Translations under genes and position numbers: made by a program
Notes under the pieces: generated by a model
Told to the model about the DNA's origin: nothing
Seen by the model: only the letters and a program-made list of their open reading frames with translations
Databases searched by the model: none
Shown here: one piece after another, positions 29,529-38,427 of the stretch
How the letters are laid out: each line of letters opens with the position of its first letter
Numbering within the stretch: the stretch's first letter is position 1
Origin: Cyclobacteriaceae bacterium
Lineage (GTDB): Bacteria; Bacteroidota; Bacteroidia; Cytophagales; Cyclobacteriaceae
Reading direction: 5' to 3'
Length of the DNA stretch: 64,000 bases
Assembly (NCBI GenBank): GCA_958296015.1
Contig: CATQIH010000034.1
Coordinates: forward strand, 1 to 64,000

Positions 29529-30665
29529 TTACTTACCAAAAAGCTGATCCAGACTCGTCAGTAATTTTTTTTCTTCTGATTCCCAGTAAATATCATTGGG
29601 TATTCCATACTGATAAAACTTTCGGGTGATCATTTGCTCCGCGATCCATGCAGCATCAAACCGGTTGTAATCAAAGGCAATGGCACTGTCCCAGCGATTG
29701 CAGTAACGTGTCCAGGGAGTATGATCCTGTAAGAGGATAGGCTTTTGATACGCCATCAGTTCATAGATGCGTGTAGGGAAACAACCGGCAATGCTAGGTA
29801 CAGGCTGATGGCTGACAATGCCAAAATCTGCCTGCTGAATGCAACGGATGATTTGCGGATGAGGAATAGGGGTAGTATCGACACACAACTGTAGCCAGGG
29901 ATATTGAGTCTCCATAGCCGCCAGAGCTTTTAGTAATTTGAAATCTTTAGTACATCCAATTATTAGCATTTTTGTATTTAGTAATTTAGTAAGGTTGTTT
30001 GCTAATTCTATAGCTTCCAATACCCCATACACCTGATGAATAGTCCCAGAATAAATCAGCTTTATACTTGCTTTAGTGCTCTCAGCTTTAGAAAAAGCCT
30101 GATTTATGGTATCAACTTTGACTGTTTTGAATTTGTTGAGTACTATGACAGATTTAGTATTACTAAAATTTAGCTCCGTGTTATACGTATTTTCTGCCAA
30201 TATATAATTGCTAAAAAAAATAGTACTTAGTATTTCAATTATCCGTATTGCTATTCCTAATACTAAAGATGCTGGTTTACTAAACCCTCCCTGATGTACC
30301 ATGTTCCTGTAGTAGTTTTCCTGAATGTCATACACAAGTCTGGCTTTTCTAACCAGACATTTATAGACTACGGCGGCAAGAATGAGTTCGTGCGTGGTGA
30401 TAATTAAGAGTTGTGGTTTGATAGACAGTGCCAGGCGAAGAAACTTGATGGGCGCAAAAAGTCTCGCTACGCTCAAACGGGAAAAGCCAAATGCCTGAAT
30501 CATGTGTATGTTGGGATACAAGCTTTTATTTTTTGTTTGGAAGCCTATGATATTAACCTCATATTTGTTTGATTGATGCAGGGAAAGCCCTATTTTCTCG
30601 AACATTCTGGTATCATCTACGGGCTTTAAAACTGAGGCAATCAATGTCACAATTTTGTTTTGCAT
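29529..30665 (-). CDS. Glycosyltransferase (GT4-like family)
   Basis: A 378-residue GT-B type glycosyltransferase. The N-terminal acceptor domain starts IVTLIASVLKPVDDTRMFEK and has a hydrophobic patch near residues 135-160 that may dip into the inner membrane. The donor half contains KLIYSGTIHQVYGVLEAI and the nucleotide-sugar region FPTRIYELMAYQKPIL near residue 300. Domain order and length fit group 1 enzymes acting in polysaccharide or lipopolysaccharide assembly, but it is isolated from any sugar cluster. Local AT content is higher than its neighbours. It is divergent from dapD with only 30 bp between starts. Confidence 0.85.
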   Translation of the reverse strand: MQNKIVTLIASVLKPVDDTRMFEKIGLSLHQSNKYEVNIIGFQTKNKSLYPNIHMIQAFGFSRLSVARLFAPIKFLRLALSIKPQLLIITTHELILAAVVYKCLVRKARLVYDIQENYYRNMVHQGGFSKPASLVLGIAIRIIEILSTIFFSNYILAENTYNTELNFSNTKSVIVLNKFKTVKVDTINQAFSKAESTKASIKLIYSGTIHQVYGVLEAIELANNLTKLLNTKMLIIGCTKDFKLLKALAAMETQYPWLQLCVDTTPIPHPQIIRCIQQADFGIVSHQPVPSIAGCFPTRIYELMAYQKPILLQDHTPWTRYCNRWDSAIAFDYNRFDAAWIAEQMITRKFYQYGIPNDIYWESEEKKLLTSLDQLFGK

Positions 30666-30695
30666 GGCCTGAATATATTGTATCTTAAAATAACT

Positions 30696-31508
30696 ATGGA
30701 ACTAAAAGAAATTATTGAGAACGCCTGGCAAGACCGTAGCTTACTCCACGACAAAGATGTAAAGATTGCGATCAAAACAATCATCGACGAACTTGATCGT
30801 GGCAACAAACGTGTAGCAGAGTTTATAAACGGAGCCTGGATCGTACATGAATGGATCAAGAAAGCTGTGATCCTTTATTTTCCTATTCAGAAAATGCAGC
30901 TCATTGAAATTGGTCCGTTTGAATTTCATGATAAGATGAAGCTCAAGACTGGATATGATAAACTGGGTGTCAGGGTGGTGCCACATGCAGTGGCCAGATA
31001 TGGAGCTTTTATCAGTTCCGGCGTGGTGTTGATGCCTTCGTATGTCAATATTGGTGCTTATGTAGACGAAGGAACGATGGTAGATACCTGGGCCACGGTG
31101 GGCAGTTGTGCCCAGATTGGTAAACGCGTTCACCTGAGCGGCGGCGTGGGCATAGGTGGGGTGCTGGAACCTATCCAGGCCAAACCTGTGATTGTGGAAG
31201 ACCATGCATTCATTGGTTCACGGTGTATCCTGGTCGAAGGTGTGCATGTGGAAAAAGAAGCGGTACTTGGTGCCAACGTAACGCTCACCGCCAGTTCTAA
31301 GATCATTGACGTTACCCAATCAGAACCTGTAGTCTACACAGGCAGAGTGCCTTCCCGCTCGGTGGTTATTCCCGGGTCTTATACCAAGAAATTTCCGGCA
31401 GGAGACTACCAGGTTCCCTGTGCACTGATCATCGGCAGGCGCAAAGAAAGTACTGATCTGAAGACATCGCTCAATGATGCACTGCGGGAAAATAATGTGG
31501 CGGTCTGA
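30696..31508 (+). CDS. dapD: 2,3,4,5-tetrahydropyridine-2,6-dicarboxylate N-succinyltransferase
   Basis: A 270-residue enzyme that transfers succinyl from succinyl-CoA to tetrahydrodipicolinate in the succinylase branch of lysine and peptidoglycan diaminopimelate synthesis. The N-terminal helical region (MELKEIIENAWQDR) is followed by a left-handed beta-helix with hexapeptide turns: GVVLMPSYVNIGAYVDEG, GTMVDTWATVGSCAQIG, and the DapD signature HLSGGVGIGGVLEP. The C-terminus ALIIGRRKESTDLKTSLND is typical. ATG 30696 is chosen because the residues encoded upstream are not conserved-looking and overlap the divergent glycosyltransferase start. Confidence 0.95.
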   Translation: MELKEIIENAWQDRSLLHDKDVKIAIKTIIDELDRGNKRVAEFINGAWIVHEWIKKAVILYFPIQKMQLIEIGPFEFHDKMKLKTGYDKLGVRVVPHAVARYGAFISSGVVLMPSYVNIGAYVDEGTMVDTWATVGSCAQIGKRVHLSGGVGIGGVLEPIQAKPVIVEDHAFIGSRCILVEGVHVEKEAVLGANVTLTASSKIIDVTQSEPVVYTGRVPSRSVVIPGSYTKKFPAGDYQVPCALIIGRRKESTDLKTSLNDALRENNVAV

Positions 31509-31680
31509 ATCATTTGTAGCATTGGTTTTGTTCATATTTTGTTCATGGCTAGGAGCAGAAATGCCTGAATGTGTTGATTTACACCCGTTAGATACGTATT
31601 ATAATACATTTATGCTGTTAGCTGGCAATGGTATTCCATAACTTGCGTTAGTAAATTACACAAACTATACGATACACCAT

Positions 31681-32496
31681 ATGAAACAACCAACGCTATA
31701 TGTACTCATAGGAATTATTGTATGTTGTACGGCTTTTGTCACCGATCATCTCAATTCCGCTATTGAAGAACACTCTTTTGCCCAGGGCGAAGAGCTAAAC
31801 TATCAGGTCAACTTTGGATTTATCAAAGCCGGGGAGGGCAGGATGGTGATAGAAGATAAACTTTACCAGATCAAAGGCAATCCTTGTTTTAAAATTGATT
31901 TCTATGGTAAAACAACCGGAGCAGTCTCATGGCTGGCAAGTGTAGACGATAACTGGGGCGCCTATGTGGATGCTGTGGACCTGCGCCCACATATCTCTTA
32001 CAGAAATATCAGCGAAAATAATTATCATAAAAAGGAAATAGCAGAGTTTAATCATCATAACAACCTGATTCATTACCAAAACCTGGATGTGCAAACCGGT
32101 GAGGTAAAATCTTCAGAATATATTCAGGCGACTAACAAAATTTTTGATATTATCTGTGGTATGGCTTATTTGCGTAACACCAACATGAACCACCTAAATG
32201 TAGGCGATACGCTCAAGATGAATGCTTTTATGAAGGATACTATCTATAATTTTCAGATTGTGTACTACGGCAAAGAGAAAATTAAAACAAAAGCCGGACG
32301 TTTTAAGGCGCATATACTCAAACCTATTATGCCTGAAAATAAGCTGTTTTCAGGCACAGAGCCTATCACCGTATGGTTTTCGGATGACGACAACCAGATT
32401 CCTGTCAGGATGGATGCTGATTTTGTTGTGGGCAAAGGTAAATGCATGCTCTCAGGCTACCATAATGTTAAAAATGAACTCAATGTATCCAACTAA
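31681..32496 (+). CDS. DUF3108 domain protein
   Basis: A 271-residue protein with an N-terminal hydrophobic export segment (LYVLIGIIVCCTAFV), so probably periplasmic or outer-membrane associated. The mature part begins FAQGEELNYQVNFGFIKAGE, a typical DUF3108 opening, and closes with the family's PITVWFSDDDNQIPVRMDAD. DUF3108 proteins are predicted beta-rich, lipocalin-like periplasmic proteins of unknown role. It is followed 39 bp later by a TPR lipoprotein on the same strand, so the two may act together in the envelope. Confidence 0.85.
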   Translation: MKQPTLYVLIGIIVCCTAFVTDHLNSAIEEHSFAQGEELNYQVNFGFIKAGEGRMVIEDKLYQIKGNPCFKIDFYGKTTGAVSWLASVDDNWGAYVDAVDLRPHISYRNISENNYHKKEIAEFNHHNNLIHYQNLDVQTGEVKSSEYIQATNKIFDIICGMAYLRNTNMNHLNVGDTLKMNAFMKDTIYNFQIVYYGKEKIKTKAGRFKAHILKPIMPENKLFSGTEPITVWFSDDDNQIPVRMDADFVVGKGKCMLSGYHNVKNELNVSN

Positions 32497-32535
32497 CTTT
32501 CATATCATCAAACCATTCAAACTTTTACCCTATTC

Positions 32536-33129
32536 ATGAATTTAAAAGCTTTTGCCTGTATGGCACTTTTGTTTGTTGCTGCCTGCGGAGGCAACGATTC
32601 CAGTCACGGTGACCAGTATTTTCAGCAGAAACAATACCAGAAGGCCGTTGATGCTTACACAGAATACATCGAGTATAACCCAGAAGATTTTAAAGCGATC
32701 TACAACCGGGGAAGATCTTACGAGGAACTCAAAGAGTATCCAAAAGCCCTGCAAGACTACCAGAAGGCATTTAAGATTGACGAGAAAAGTGAAAACGTGT
32801 TGATGAGCCTGGGCCGGTATTATTTCCGGGATCAAAACTACAAAGATGCGGCTTTTTACTTTGATAAGATCACCCAGATCAACAACCGTAATGCCACTGC
32901 GCAGTATTTGAAAGGCCGTGCCTACCATAAGGCTGGCGAAACTGACAAAGCCATGCGTGCTTACAACAGTGCCATTGATGCCGACAAGAAGTATGGCGAA
33001 GCTTATCTGTATCGTGGTGCCTTAAAGATTTATCTAAAAAAGCAATCTTCTGGCTGTAAAGACATCCAGACAGCCCAATCAATGGGTGTGGCTGATGCCC
33101 AGGCAGCTTCGGAAAAATATTGTAAGTAA
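32536..33129 (+). CDS. TPR-repeat lipoprotein
   Basis: A 197-residue protein with a lipoprotein leader ending LLFVAACGG (lipid Cys 17). The mature part is four to five tetratricopeptide repeats, for example YQKAVDAYTEYIEYNPEDFKAIYNRG, KEYPKALQDYQKAFKID and KDAAFYFDKITQINNRNATAQYLKG (quoted in part). TPR proteins of this kind are scaffolds for other envelope proteins. It follows the DUF3108 gene and ends at a strong terminator 17 bp after its stop. Confidence 0.88.
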   Translation: MNLKAFACMALLFVAACGGNDSSHGDQYFQQKQYQKAVDAYTEYIEYNPEDFKAIYNRGRSYEELKEYPKALQDYQKAFKIDEKSENVLMSLGRYYFRDQNYKDAAFYFDKITQINNRNATAQYLKGRAYHKAGETDKAMRAYNSAIDADKKYGEAYLYRGALKIYLKKQSSGCKDIQTAQSMGVADAQAASEKYCK

Positions 33130-33145
33130 ATCCATAACTAGTTTT

Positions 33146-33173
33146 GCGCGGGCCTGAAGGTCCGTGCTTTTTT
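33146..33173 (+). terminator. Intrinsic terminator after TPR lipoprotein gene
   Basis: GCGCGGGCC (33146-33154) pairs with GGTCCGTGC (33159-33167), 9 bp with two G-U pairs and a TGAA tetraloop, followed by six T. It lies between two converging genes. Confidence 0.75.
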
Positions 33174-33185
33174 ATGCCTAGCACC

Positions 33186-34076
33186 CTATCTTTTTGCTAC
33201 TGTAGGTTCTCTGGCGTTTTCGCGGTAGTCGTAGAAACCAACACTACTTTTGATGCCCAGGTTACCTGCCGTCACCATATTAATGAGCAACGGACAGGGC
33301 GCATATTTTGGGTTGCCAAAACCATCTTGTAGTACTTTTAAGATAGCCAGGCATACATCCAGTCCGATAAAATCTGCCAGTCGCAGTGGTCCCATAGGAT
33401 GCGCCATGCCCAGTTGCATGATCTGATCTATCTCTGCTACTCCCGATACTCCTTCGTACAGCGCATAAATGGCTTCGTTGATCATCGGCATCAGAATGCG
33501 GTTGGCAATAAAGCCGGGATAATCCTGTACCACCAACGGAATTTTGCCCATCTGTTCCGCCATGTGCGTAATCGTTTGGGTTACTTCCTTGTCTGTAGCG
33601 TAGCCCTCAATCACCTCAACGAGCTGCATGACAGGCACCGGATTCATAAAATGCATACCGATCACCTGCGAAGGCCGCTGCGTAACCGCCGCCAGCGATG
33701 TGATGGAAATGGACGAAGTATTGGTAGCCAGTATAGTTTCCGGCTTGCACAATGTGTCCAGTTGCCTGAAAATATCTGTCTTAATCTGTTTGTTTTCTGT
33801 AGCTGCCTCAATGACCAGATCAGCCTCGCCTACGGCTATACGTAAGTCAGTTCCGGTGGCAAGACGTTCCATCGCCTGCTGCTTTTGCTCTTCCGTAATC
33901 AGTGATTTGCTTATCTGCCGGTTCATGTTTTTCTCAATGGTCGCTGTAGCTTTCTGAAGCGCATCCGGAGCTATATCAAACATATATACGGTATATCCGG
34001 CAAGTGCGGCTACATGCGCTATTCCATTTCCCATGGTGCCGCTACCTATTATGGTGATGTGTTTGATTTTATTCAT
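33186..34076 (-). CDS. hbd: 3-hydroxyacyl-CoA (3-hydroxybutyryl-CoA) dehydrogenase
   Basis: A 296-residue NAD(P)-dependent dehydrogenase that interconverts 3-hydroxyacyl-CoA and 3-ketoacyl-CoA. The Rossmann motif is ITIIGSGTMGNGIAHVAA. The conserved region LATNTSSISITSLA, the catalytic His in GMHFMNPVPVM and the HPMGPLRLADFIGLDV segment of the dimer domain are all present, and length is normal for the single-domain bacterial enzyme. Chain-length preference is not predictable; it may serve fatty acid or branched-chain amino acid breakdown feeding the mutA-mutB route. A promoter-like box lies at 34111-34118. Confidence 0.92.
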   Translation of the reverse strand: MNKIKHITIIGSGTMGNGIAHVAALAGYTVYMFDIAPDALQKATATIEKNMNRQISKSLITEEQKQQAMERLATGTDLRIAVGEADLVIEAATENKQIKTDIFRQLDTLCKPETILATNTSSISITSLAAVTQRPSQVIGMHFMNPVPVMQLVEVIEGYATDKEVTQTITHMAEQMGKIPLVVQDYPGFIANRILMPMINEAIYALYEGVSGVAEIDQIMQLGMAHPMGPLRLADFIGLDVCLAILKVLQDGFGNPKYAPCPLLINMVTAGNLGIKSSVGFYDYRENAREPTVAKR

Positions 34077-34110
34077 AAGTGTCTGTTTTTTAGTAAGTTG
34101 TATTGATATA

Positions 34111-34118
34111 CAAAACTA
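34111..34118 (-). promoter_or_regulatory. Putative -7 promoter box of hbd
   Basis: Read on the minus strand the box is TAGTTTTG, an exact TAnnTTTG match, 35 bp before the hbd ATG. No clear -33 motif was found. Confidence 0.4.
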
Positions 34119-34212
34119 ATAGTTTAATGTTAGGCATCTTCTGTACCTGGCAGAAAGATATGGTTTTTTCTGTAAGAAATAAATTTATGTAGCCTCATAT
34201 GCCATAAAGAAA

Positions 34213-34220
34213 TATCTTTG
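34213..34220 (+). promoter_or_regulatory. Putative -7 promoter box of the outer-membrane protein gene
   Basis: TATCTTTG matches TAnnTTTG exactly and sits 56 bp before the ATG at 34276. Transcription would start near 34227, only about 10 bp before the alternative upstream ATG at 34237, which favours 34276. Confidence 0.45.
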
Positions 34221-34275
34221 CAAGGTATGCCACTATATGAATTTACGTTACCTTGATGTATACAAAACTATTCAG

Positions 34276-35334
34276 ATGAAAATATCGAGCATTTGTACGC
34301 AGGTTGTTTTTGTTTTTTCGCTGGTGTTGCTCACCTCATATGTTAGCCATGCGCAAGGTTTTGATCCTGGCGGAAAAAGAAAGCCGGACTATCCATTCCG
34401 GGCCTTTCTAAATAAATTTTCGGTCAACCTGGAAACGGGTTACGGACGTACGTTTTACCGGCATACGCTGGAAAATTATGCGTATCTCAGAAATCAACAA
34501 GGTTCATATATTATTCCCAATAATACTTTTGCAGAAAATACTACACTGGCAGGTTACAGCAACTGGTTTACCGGTGTGTCGCCCGCCAGTATCATCGTAG
34601 GTGAATCGCAGGATAGCGAACAGAATGGCTATAAGATCACCACTTCAGATTCTGCTTCCATCCGTATGAAATCCGGCGGCTATACTATCCCACTACAACT
34701 GTCTGTTTATTTCAACCTGTTCAGGTTCAGGTTGGGAGGGGGTGCCGGACTTAATTTCTATGGCGGTAAACAGCCGCAACCTGACAACTTTCTCTCTGCT
34801 TATCCGGAGCCTGAAAAATTTTCTAGCCTGATGACTGATTATTACTTTCTGCTAGGATACAGTCTGTACGAATATTATGATAATGCTTTTGGGGTAGACA
34901 TCCGGGTAGGAAAATGGAATATGGGTAAAGAATTTGACCAGAGTCTGATCACCAAAAGTAACTATATCAATGTGGGAGTTACCCTGGAAAAAGTGATTTC
35001 CAAATATTTCAGGTTATACCTCAGGCCAGCGTATGAGATTAAAAACTTTACCGTAGCACTTCCTCAGGCACCGATGCGCCATCAGGCGAATGCTTTCGTG
35101 CTTACTTTTGGTGTCAGTATCAACTATCCTGACTTACCCAGGTCGCCCATCAAAGGTGACAGAACACAGATGCGTCATTATGTGAGCGATCCGTCCGGTA
35201 ACAGGAAAGAATTCAGAGGACAGCCATTCTGGCGCAAACAAGACCCAAAAATAGGGGAATTGTACCCGGAACTGATCAAGTCGAAGCGAAAAAGACAAAC
35301 ACAGCGTAAAAATCTGTTCAAACGCAAAAACTAA
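34276..35334 (+). CDS. Predicted outer-membrane protein of unknown function
   Basis: A 352-residue exported protein: signal peptide MKISSICTQVVF to SHAQ (cut near residue 28). The mature chain has alternating aromatic/hydrophobic segments consistent with a beta-barrel, such as FSVNLETGYGRTFYRHTL, LQLSVYFNLFRFRLGGGAGL, NAFGVDIRVGKWNMG and FVLTFGVSINY. The last 45 residues are strongly basic (SKRKRQTQRKNLFKRKN), unusual for a barrel and probably periplasmic or nucleic-acid/LPS-facing. No named family is recognised. Starting at the in-frame ATG 34237 would spoil the signal peptide. Gluconokinase follows 5 bp later, so they may be co-transcribed. Confidence 0.7.
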   Translation: MKISSICTQVVFVFSLVLLTSYVSHAQGFDPGGKRKPDYPFRAFLNKFSVNLETGYGRTFYRHTLENYAYLRNQQGSYIIPNNTFAENTTLAGYSNWFTGVSPASIIVGESQDSEQNGYKITTSDSASIRMKSGGYTIPLQLSVYFNLFRFRLGGGAGLNFYGGKQPQPDNFLSAYPEPEKFSSLMTDYYFLLGYSLYEYYDNAFGVDIRVGKWNMGKEFDQSLITKSNYINVGVTLEKVISKYFRLYLRPAYEIKNFTVALPQAPMRHQANAFVLTFGVSINYPDLPRSPIKGDRTQMRHYVSDPSGNRKEFRGQPFWRKQDPKIGELYPELIKSKRKRQTQRKNLFKRKN

Positions 35335-35339
35335 CAAAT

Positions 35340-36839
35340 ATGGCTATTCTTGGTGTAGATATAGGCACAACCAGCGTTAAGGTGCTGGCGGCCACTCCAC
35401 AGGGAGATACTCTGGCAACTTCTGAAAGAGAATATGCGCTGTACGAACCACAACCCGGCTATAAAGAGCAAGACCCGGATGAACTGCTGGCGGCAGTAGC
35501 ATGGTGTATCAAAGACGCGGTCAGGCAGCTTTCCGGTAAGCAGCCTGTCATAGGTTTGGCTTTCAGCAGTGCTATGCACAGCCTGATTGGTATGGATGTT
35601 CATGGCAATCCCATTACCAAGGTGATCATCTGGGCTGATAAAAGGAGCCGTGACTATGCAGAAAAACTACGCAACAGTGATATAGGCCGACAGATTTATA
35701 AAAATACAGGCGCGCCCATTCATGCGATGCTGCCATTGTGCAAGATTGCCTGGCTTCGGGACCAGCAGCCTGATACTTTTGCAAAGATTGATAAGTTTAT
35801 CTCTATCAAAGAATATCTTTTCTACCGATGGTTTGACACCTATGTCGTTGACCATTCCATTGCCTCAGCCACCGGACTTTTTAATGCGCATACGCTGGCC
35901 TGGGATCAGGTTGCCCTGAATTATACAGGAATTGATGCAGATAGACTATCACAGCCTGTGCCTACCACCTATGTGCTGAAAGCTTCCAAAGCGTTAGCGC
36001 ATGGGTTTGGTATTCTGGAAGAAACCCCCTTTGTAGCAGGAGCCAGCGATGGATGTCTGGCCAATTTGAATGCCAGCGGTTTGGACCCACATGCAGCAAC
36101 GCTTTCCCTGGGTACTAGCGGAGCCATTCGTATTACGGTAGATAAGTTTGATCATGATCCGCAGATGCGGGTTTTTAACTATATTCTAACCGACAAATAC
36201 AGAGTGATCGGCGGACCCACCAACAACGGCGGCAACGTGCTTGAATGGGTAAAGGAGAAGCTCTATCCTGATTTGACTGAGTATGCTCAGGTATTGGAAA
36301 AAATCAAGACTGTGCCTGTAGGAGCGGAGGGTGTGGTTTGCGTGCCTTATTTTAGTGGCGAAAGAGCACCATTATGGGATGCGCGGGTGGTCGGAGAGTT
36401 TTACGGCATTCAAAGCCATCATGGCCGGGATCATCTGGGCAGAGCGGCGGTGGAAGGCGTTATTTTCAATTTGTATAACATTTCGCAAGGGTTGCAATCT
36501 GCCGCACTCACAGAGATCAAGCGGATTCAAGCCGACGGCGGTATGACTCGTTCAGACCTGGTGGTGCAGATGATAGCGGATGTGTTCAACATGCCAGTGC
36601 ATTTGTCTGACAGCAGTCATGGTACCGACCGGGGTGCCGTATTACTGGGCGCATTTGCCCTGCGACTTACACATTCACTTGATACCAAAACAGAGAGCAG
36701 TAAGACTTTTCATCCTGATACTGCTCATCATCAAATCCTACAAAAAAATTATCAGCAGTTTATCCGGTTCATCCACGAGCAGCAACTTGATTTGGAAAAA
36801 GAAGATAAATCATATGAAAGTGCATCAAGCAGAAAGTGA
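35340..36839 (+). CDS. gntK: Gluconokinase (FGGY carbohydrate kinase family)
   Basis: A 499-residue FGGY kinase that phosphorylates a sugar or sugar acid with ATP; closest resemblance is to the FGGY-type gluconate kinase producing 6-phosphogluconate. Seen: phosphate-1 loop GVDIGTTSVKVLA, substrate region SSAMHSLIGMD and WADKRSRDY, the phosphate-2 and adenosine motifs LSLGTSGAI, FSGERAPLWD and ADGGMTRSDLVVQMIADVF. The last 26 codons lie in the first copy of a 132-bp tandem duplication. No gluconate permease is adjacent, so gluconate specificity is an inference from overall similarity. Confidence 0.85.
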   Translation: MAILGVDIGTTSVKVLAATPQGDTLATSEREYALYEPQPGYKEQDPDELLAAVAWCIKDAVRQLSGKQPVIGLAFSSAMHSLIGMDVHGNPITKVIIWADKRSRDYAEKLRNSDIGRQIYKNTGAPIHAMLPLCKIAWLRDQQPDTFAKIDKFISIKEYLFYRWFDTYVVDHSIASATGLFNAHTLAWDQVALNYTGIDADRLSQPVPTTYVLKASKALAHGFGILEETPFVAGASDGCLANLNASGLDPHAATLSLGTSGAIRITVDKFDHDPQMRVFNYILTDKYRVIGGPTNNGGNVLEWVKEKLYPDLTEYAQVLEKIKTVPVGAEGVVCVPYFSGERAPLWDARVVGEFYGIQSHHGRDHLGRAAVEGVIFNLYNISQGLQSAALTEIKRIQADGGMTRSDLVVQMIADVFNMPVHLSDSSHGTDRGAVLLGAFALRLTHSLDTKTESSKTFHPDTAHHQILQKNYQQFIRFIHEQQLDLEKEDKSYESASSRK

Positions 36840-37024
36840 ATTACGCATTAAGCTATCAGAACTGTACCAGAAAGGAGCAGACCTTGAGTCTATATCCGGT
36901 TCATCCACGAGCAGCAACTTGATTTGGAAAAAGAAGATAAATCATATGAAAGTGCATCAAGCAGAAAGTGAATTACGCATTAAGCTATCAGAACTGTACC
37001 AGAAAGGAGCAGACCTTGAGTCTA
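36761..37024. repeat. Perfect 132-bp tandem duplication at the gluconokinase 3' end
   Basis: 36761-36892 and 36893-37024 are identical. The unit holds the last 79 bp of gluconokinase, including its stop, plus 53 bp of following sequence. Because 132 is 44 codons, a second reading frame (36814-37041) stays open across both copies. Perfect identity points to a recent event. Confidence 0.9.
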
Positions 37025-37041
37025 TTTGCAATCATACATAG
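36814..37041 (+). other. Duplicated ORF fragment after gluconokinase, doubtful
   Basis: A 75-codon frame opening with ATG inside the end of gluconokinase: MKVHQAESELRIKLSELYQK, then a readthrough of the duplicated gluconokinase end in another frame, and the same peptide again, ending SICNHT. The peptide looks like a helical N-terminus of a longer protein, so this may be the truncated start of a lost gene that was then duplicated. No family is recognised. Confidence 0.3.
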
Positions 37042-37081
37042 TTATGCGAGTATACCATTCTTCGACTGCACCACCGACTGC

Positions 37082-37120
37082 TAGTGCGCTCCACGCCGGA
37101 CGCGTTTGTAACGCGCACTA
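37082..37120. repeat. REP-like imperfect palindrome
   Basis: TAGTGCGC (37082-37089) is mirrored by GCGCACTA (37113-37120), and a nested hairpin CGCGTT-TGT-AACGCG lies at 37101-37115. The block is GC-rich within an AT-rich gap. Structure and composition resemble REP elements moved by RAYT transposases, but no transposase or second copy is present in this window. Confidence 0.45.
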
Positions 37121-37224
37121 ACATGTGTACCCTCCATGAATAAAAGTGCAATAATACTTATTATGTTAAATATAAACTACTAATATAAGGGAGAAGGTTC
37201 TCTTCTCCCCAAAGTTCACAAAAA

Positions 37225-38379
37225 TTATTTTCCGCTACCATTTAGTTTGCTTTCAATTTCCTGTGCTTTATCATCCATGCCCAGTCTGGTATACACGGTC
37301 TGCAAGGTACTCAGCACTTTTGGATCATCAGGTTTCAGTTCTTCTGATTTTTCCAGATAAGGAAGTGACTTTTCAAAATATTCCTTAGCATTTGCCTCAA
37401 TCTCTTTTCCATTTTTCTGGTACTCTTTCAAATCCATATTATTGGCTTCTGTTAGAATTTCTGCTGCCTGGTTATAGTAGTATGCTGCCAGATTAAAGTT
37501 AGCATCAAAATAATTAGGATCAGTTTCTACGGCTTTGGTATAGTTTTCTATGGCCTGATCACCTTTATCCATTTGCTCATACAGATAACCACGGTTGTAA
37601 TACAAAATCGCATTATCTGGTTCCTGCTGTATGGCTTTGTCTAATTTCTGTTCAGCCTCATCATATTTTTTGTCGTTGATCAACATAGTAATCTGGTTTT
37701 TCAGATACTCACCGTCTTCAGGATATTGCTCCTCTGCTTTTTGCAGAATTGCCATTGCTTTATCTTCGTCTTTGGTATCCTCATTAGAGGTATAGATGAA
37801 GATCAAGCTGTTGTAAAAGTCTTTGCTCTGATAGTCTAGGCTATCAATGAGGAACTCATAGTTTTTGGCAGCAGTAGCCAGATCACCTGCTTGCTGTGCC
37901 GAAATACCCGCATAAATGTACCCGGTAGTATCTTTGGGCTTTGCCATTTTTGCTACGTCAAAAGCCTTCATAGCCTTTTCAAAATCCTGGTTCTGGTACA
38001 AAGTAGCTCCTTCATTGACGTTGTTAGCCCATACCTGTTCTTCCATCTGCTGAGCCAGGGTATAATATTGAGAACCCTCTTTTTCGAGTTGCATAGATTT
38101 ATCGTAGCCTTTCAGTGCCATTTCGTATGGGTTGTCTACTTTAGGTGCAGAATTGGTAGAATCCATAGCGATAGCTTTGTAAATCTCGCCATATGTGAAC
38201 CAGGTTTTACCGTCGTCTTTTGTTTTATCATCTTTGACAGCCTGATCAATCATTGATTGTGCTTCGCCAAGATCTCCCTTATCCAGTGCTGATTGAGCTT
38301 TTCGGACGTTTTTGTTTTGCGCAAATACAGTTGAAGCCACTGCAAAACAAAGTATTAGACTTAAAGTGTACTTTTTCAT
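37225..38379 (-). CDS. Exported TPR-repeat protein
   Basis: A 384-residue protein with a signal peptide ending VFAQ (residue 21), so periplasmic or surface located. It consists of about seven tetratricopeptide repeats, including GDLGEAQSMIDQAVKD, QDFEKAMKAFDVAKMAKP, KKYDEAEQKLDKAIQQEPDNAILYY and KGDQAIENYTKAVETDPNYFDANFN (in part). It is acidic and Lys/Asp-rich, as usual for such scaffolds. It stands 48 bp downstream of gyrA on the same strand and may be co-transcribed. Partner proteins are unknown. Confidence 0.85.
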   Translation of the reverse strand: MKKYTLSLILCFAVASTVFAQNKNVRKAQSALDKGDLGEAQSMIDQAVKDDKTKDDGKTWFTYGEIYKAIAMDSTNSAPKVDNPYEMALKGYDKSMQLEKEGSQYYTLAQQMEEQVWANNVNEGATLYQNQDFEKAMKAFDVAKMAKPKDTTGYIYAGISAQQAGDLATAAKNYEFLIDSLDYQSKDFYNSLIFIYTSNEDTKDEDKAMAILQKAEEQYPEDGEYLKNQITMLINDKKYDEAEQKLDKAIQQEPDNAILYYNRGYLYEQMDKGDQAIENYTKAVETDPNYFDANFNLAAYYYNQAAEILTEANNMDLKEYQKNGKEIEANAKEYFEKSLPYLEKSEELKPDDPKVLSTLQTVYTRLGMDDKAQEIESKLNGSGK

Positions 38380-38427
38380 AATGAATTGTTTGTGTCGTAT
38401 ATCAATAAATAAAAAATAAATAAAAAA

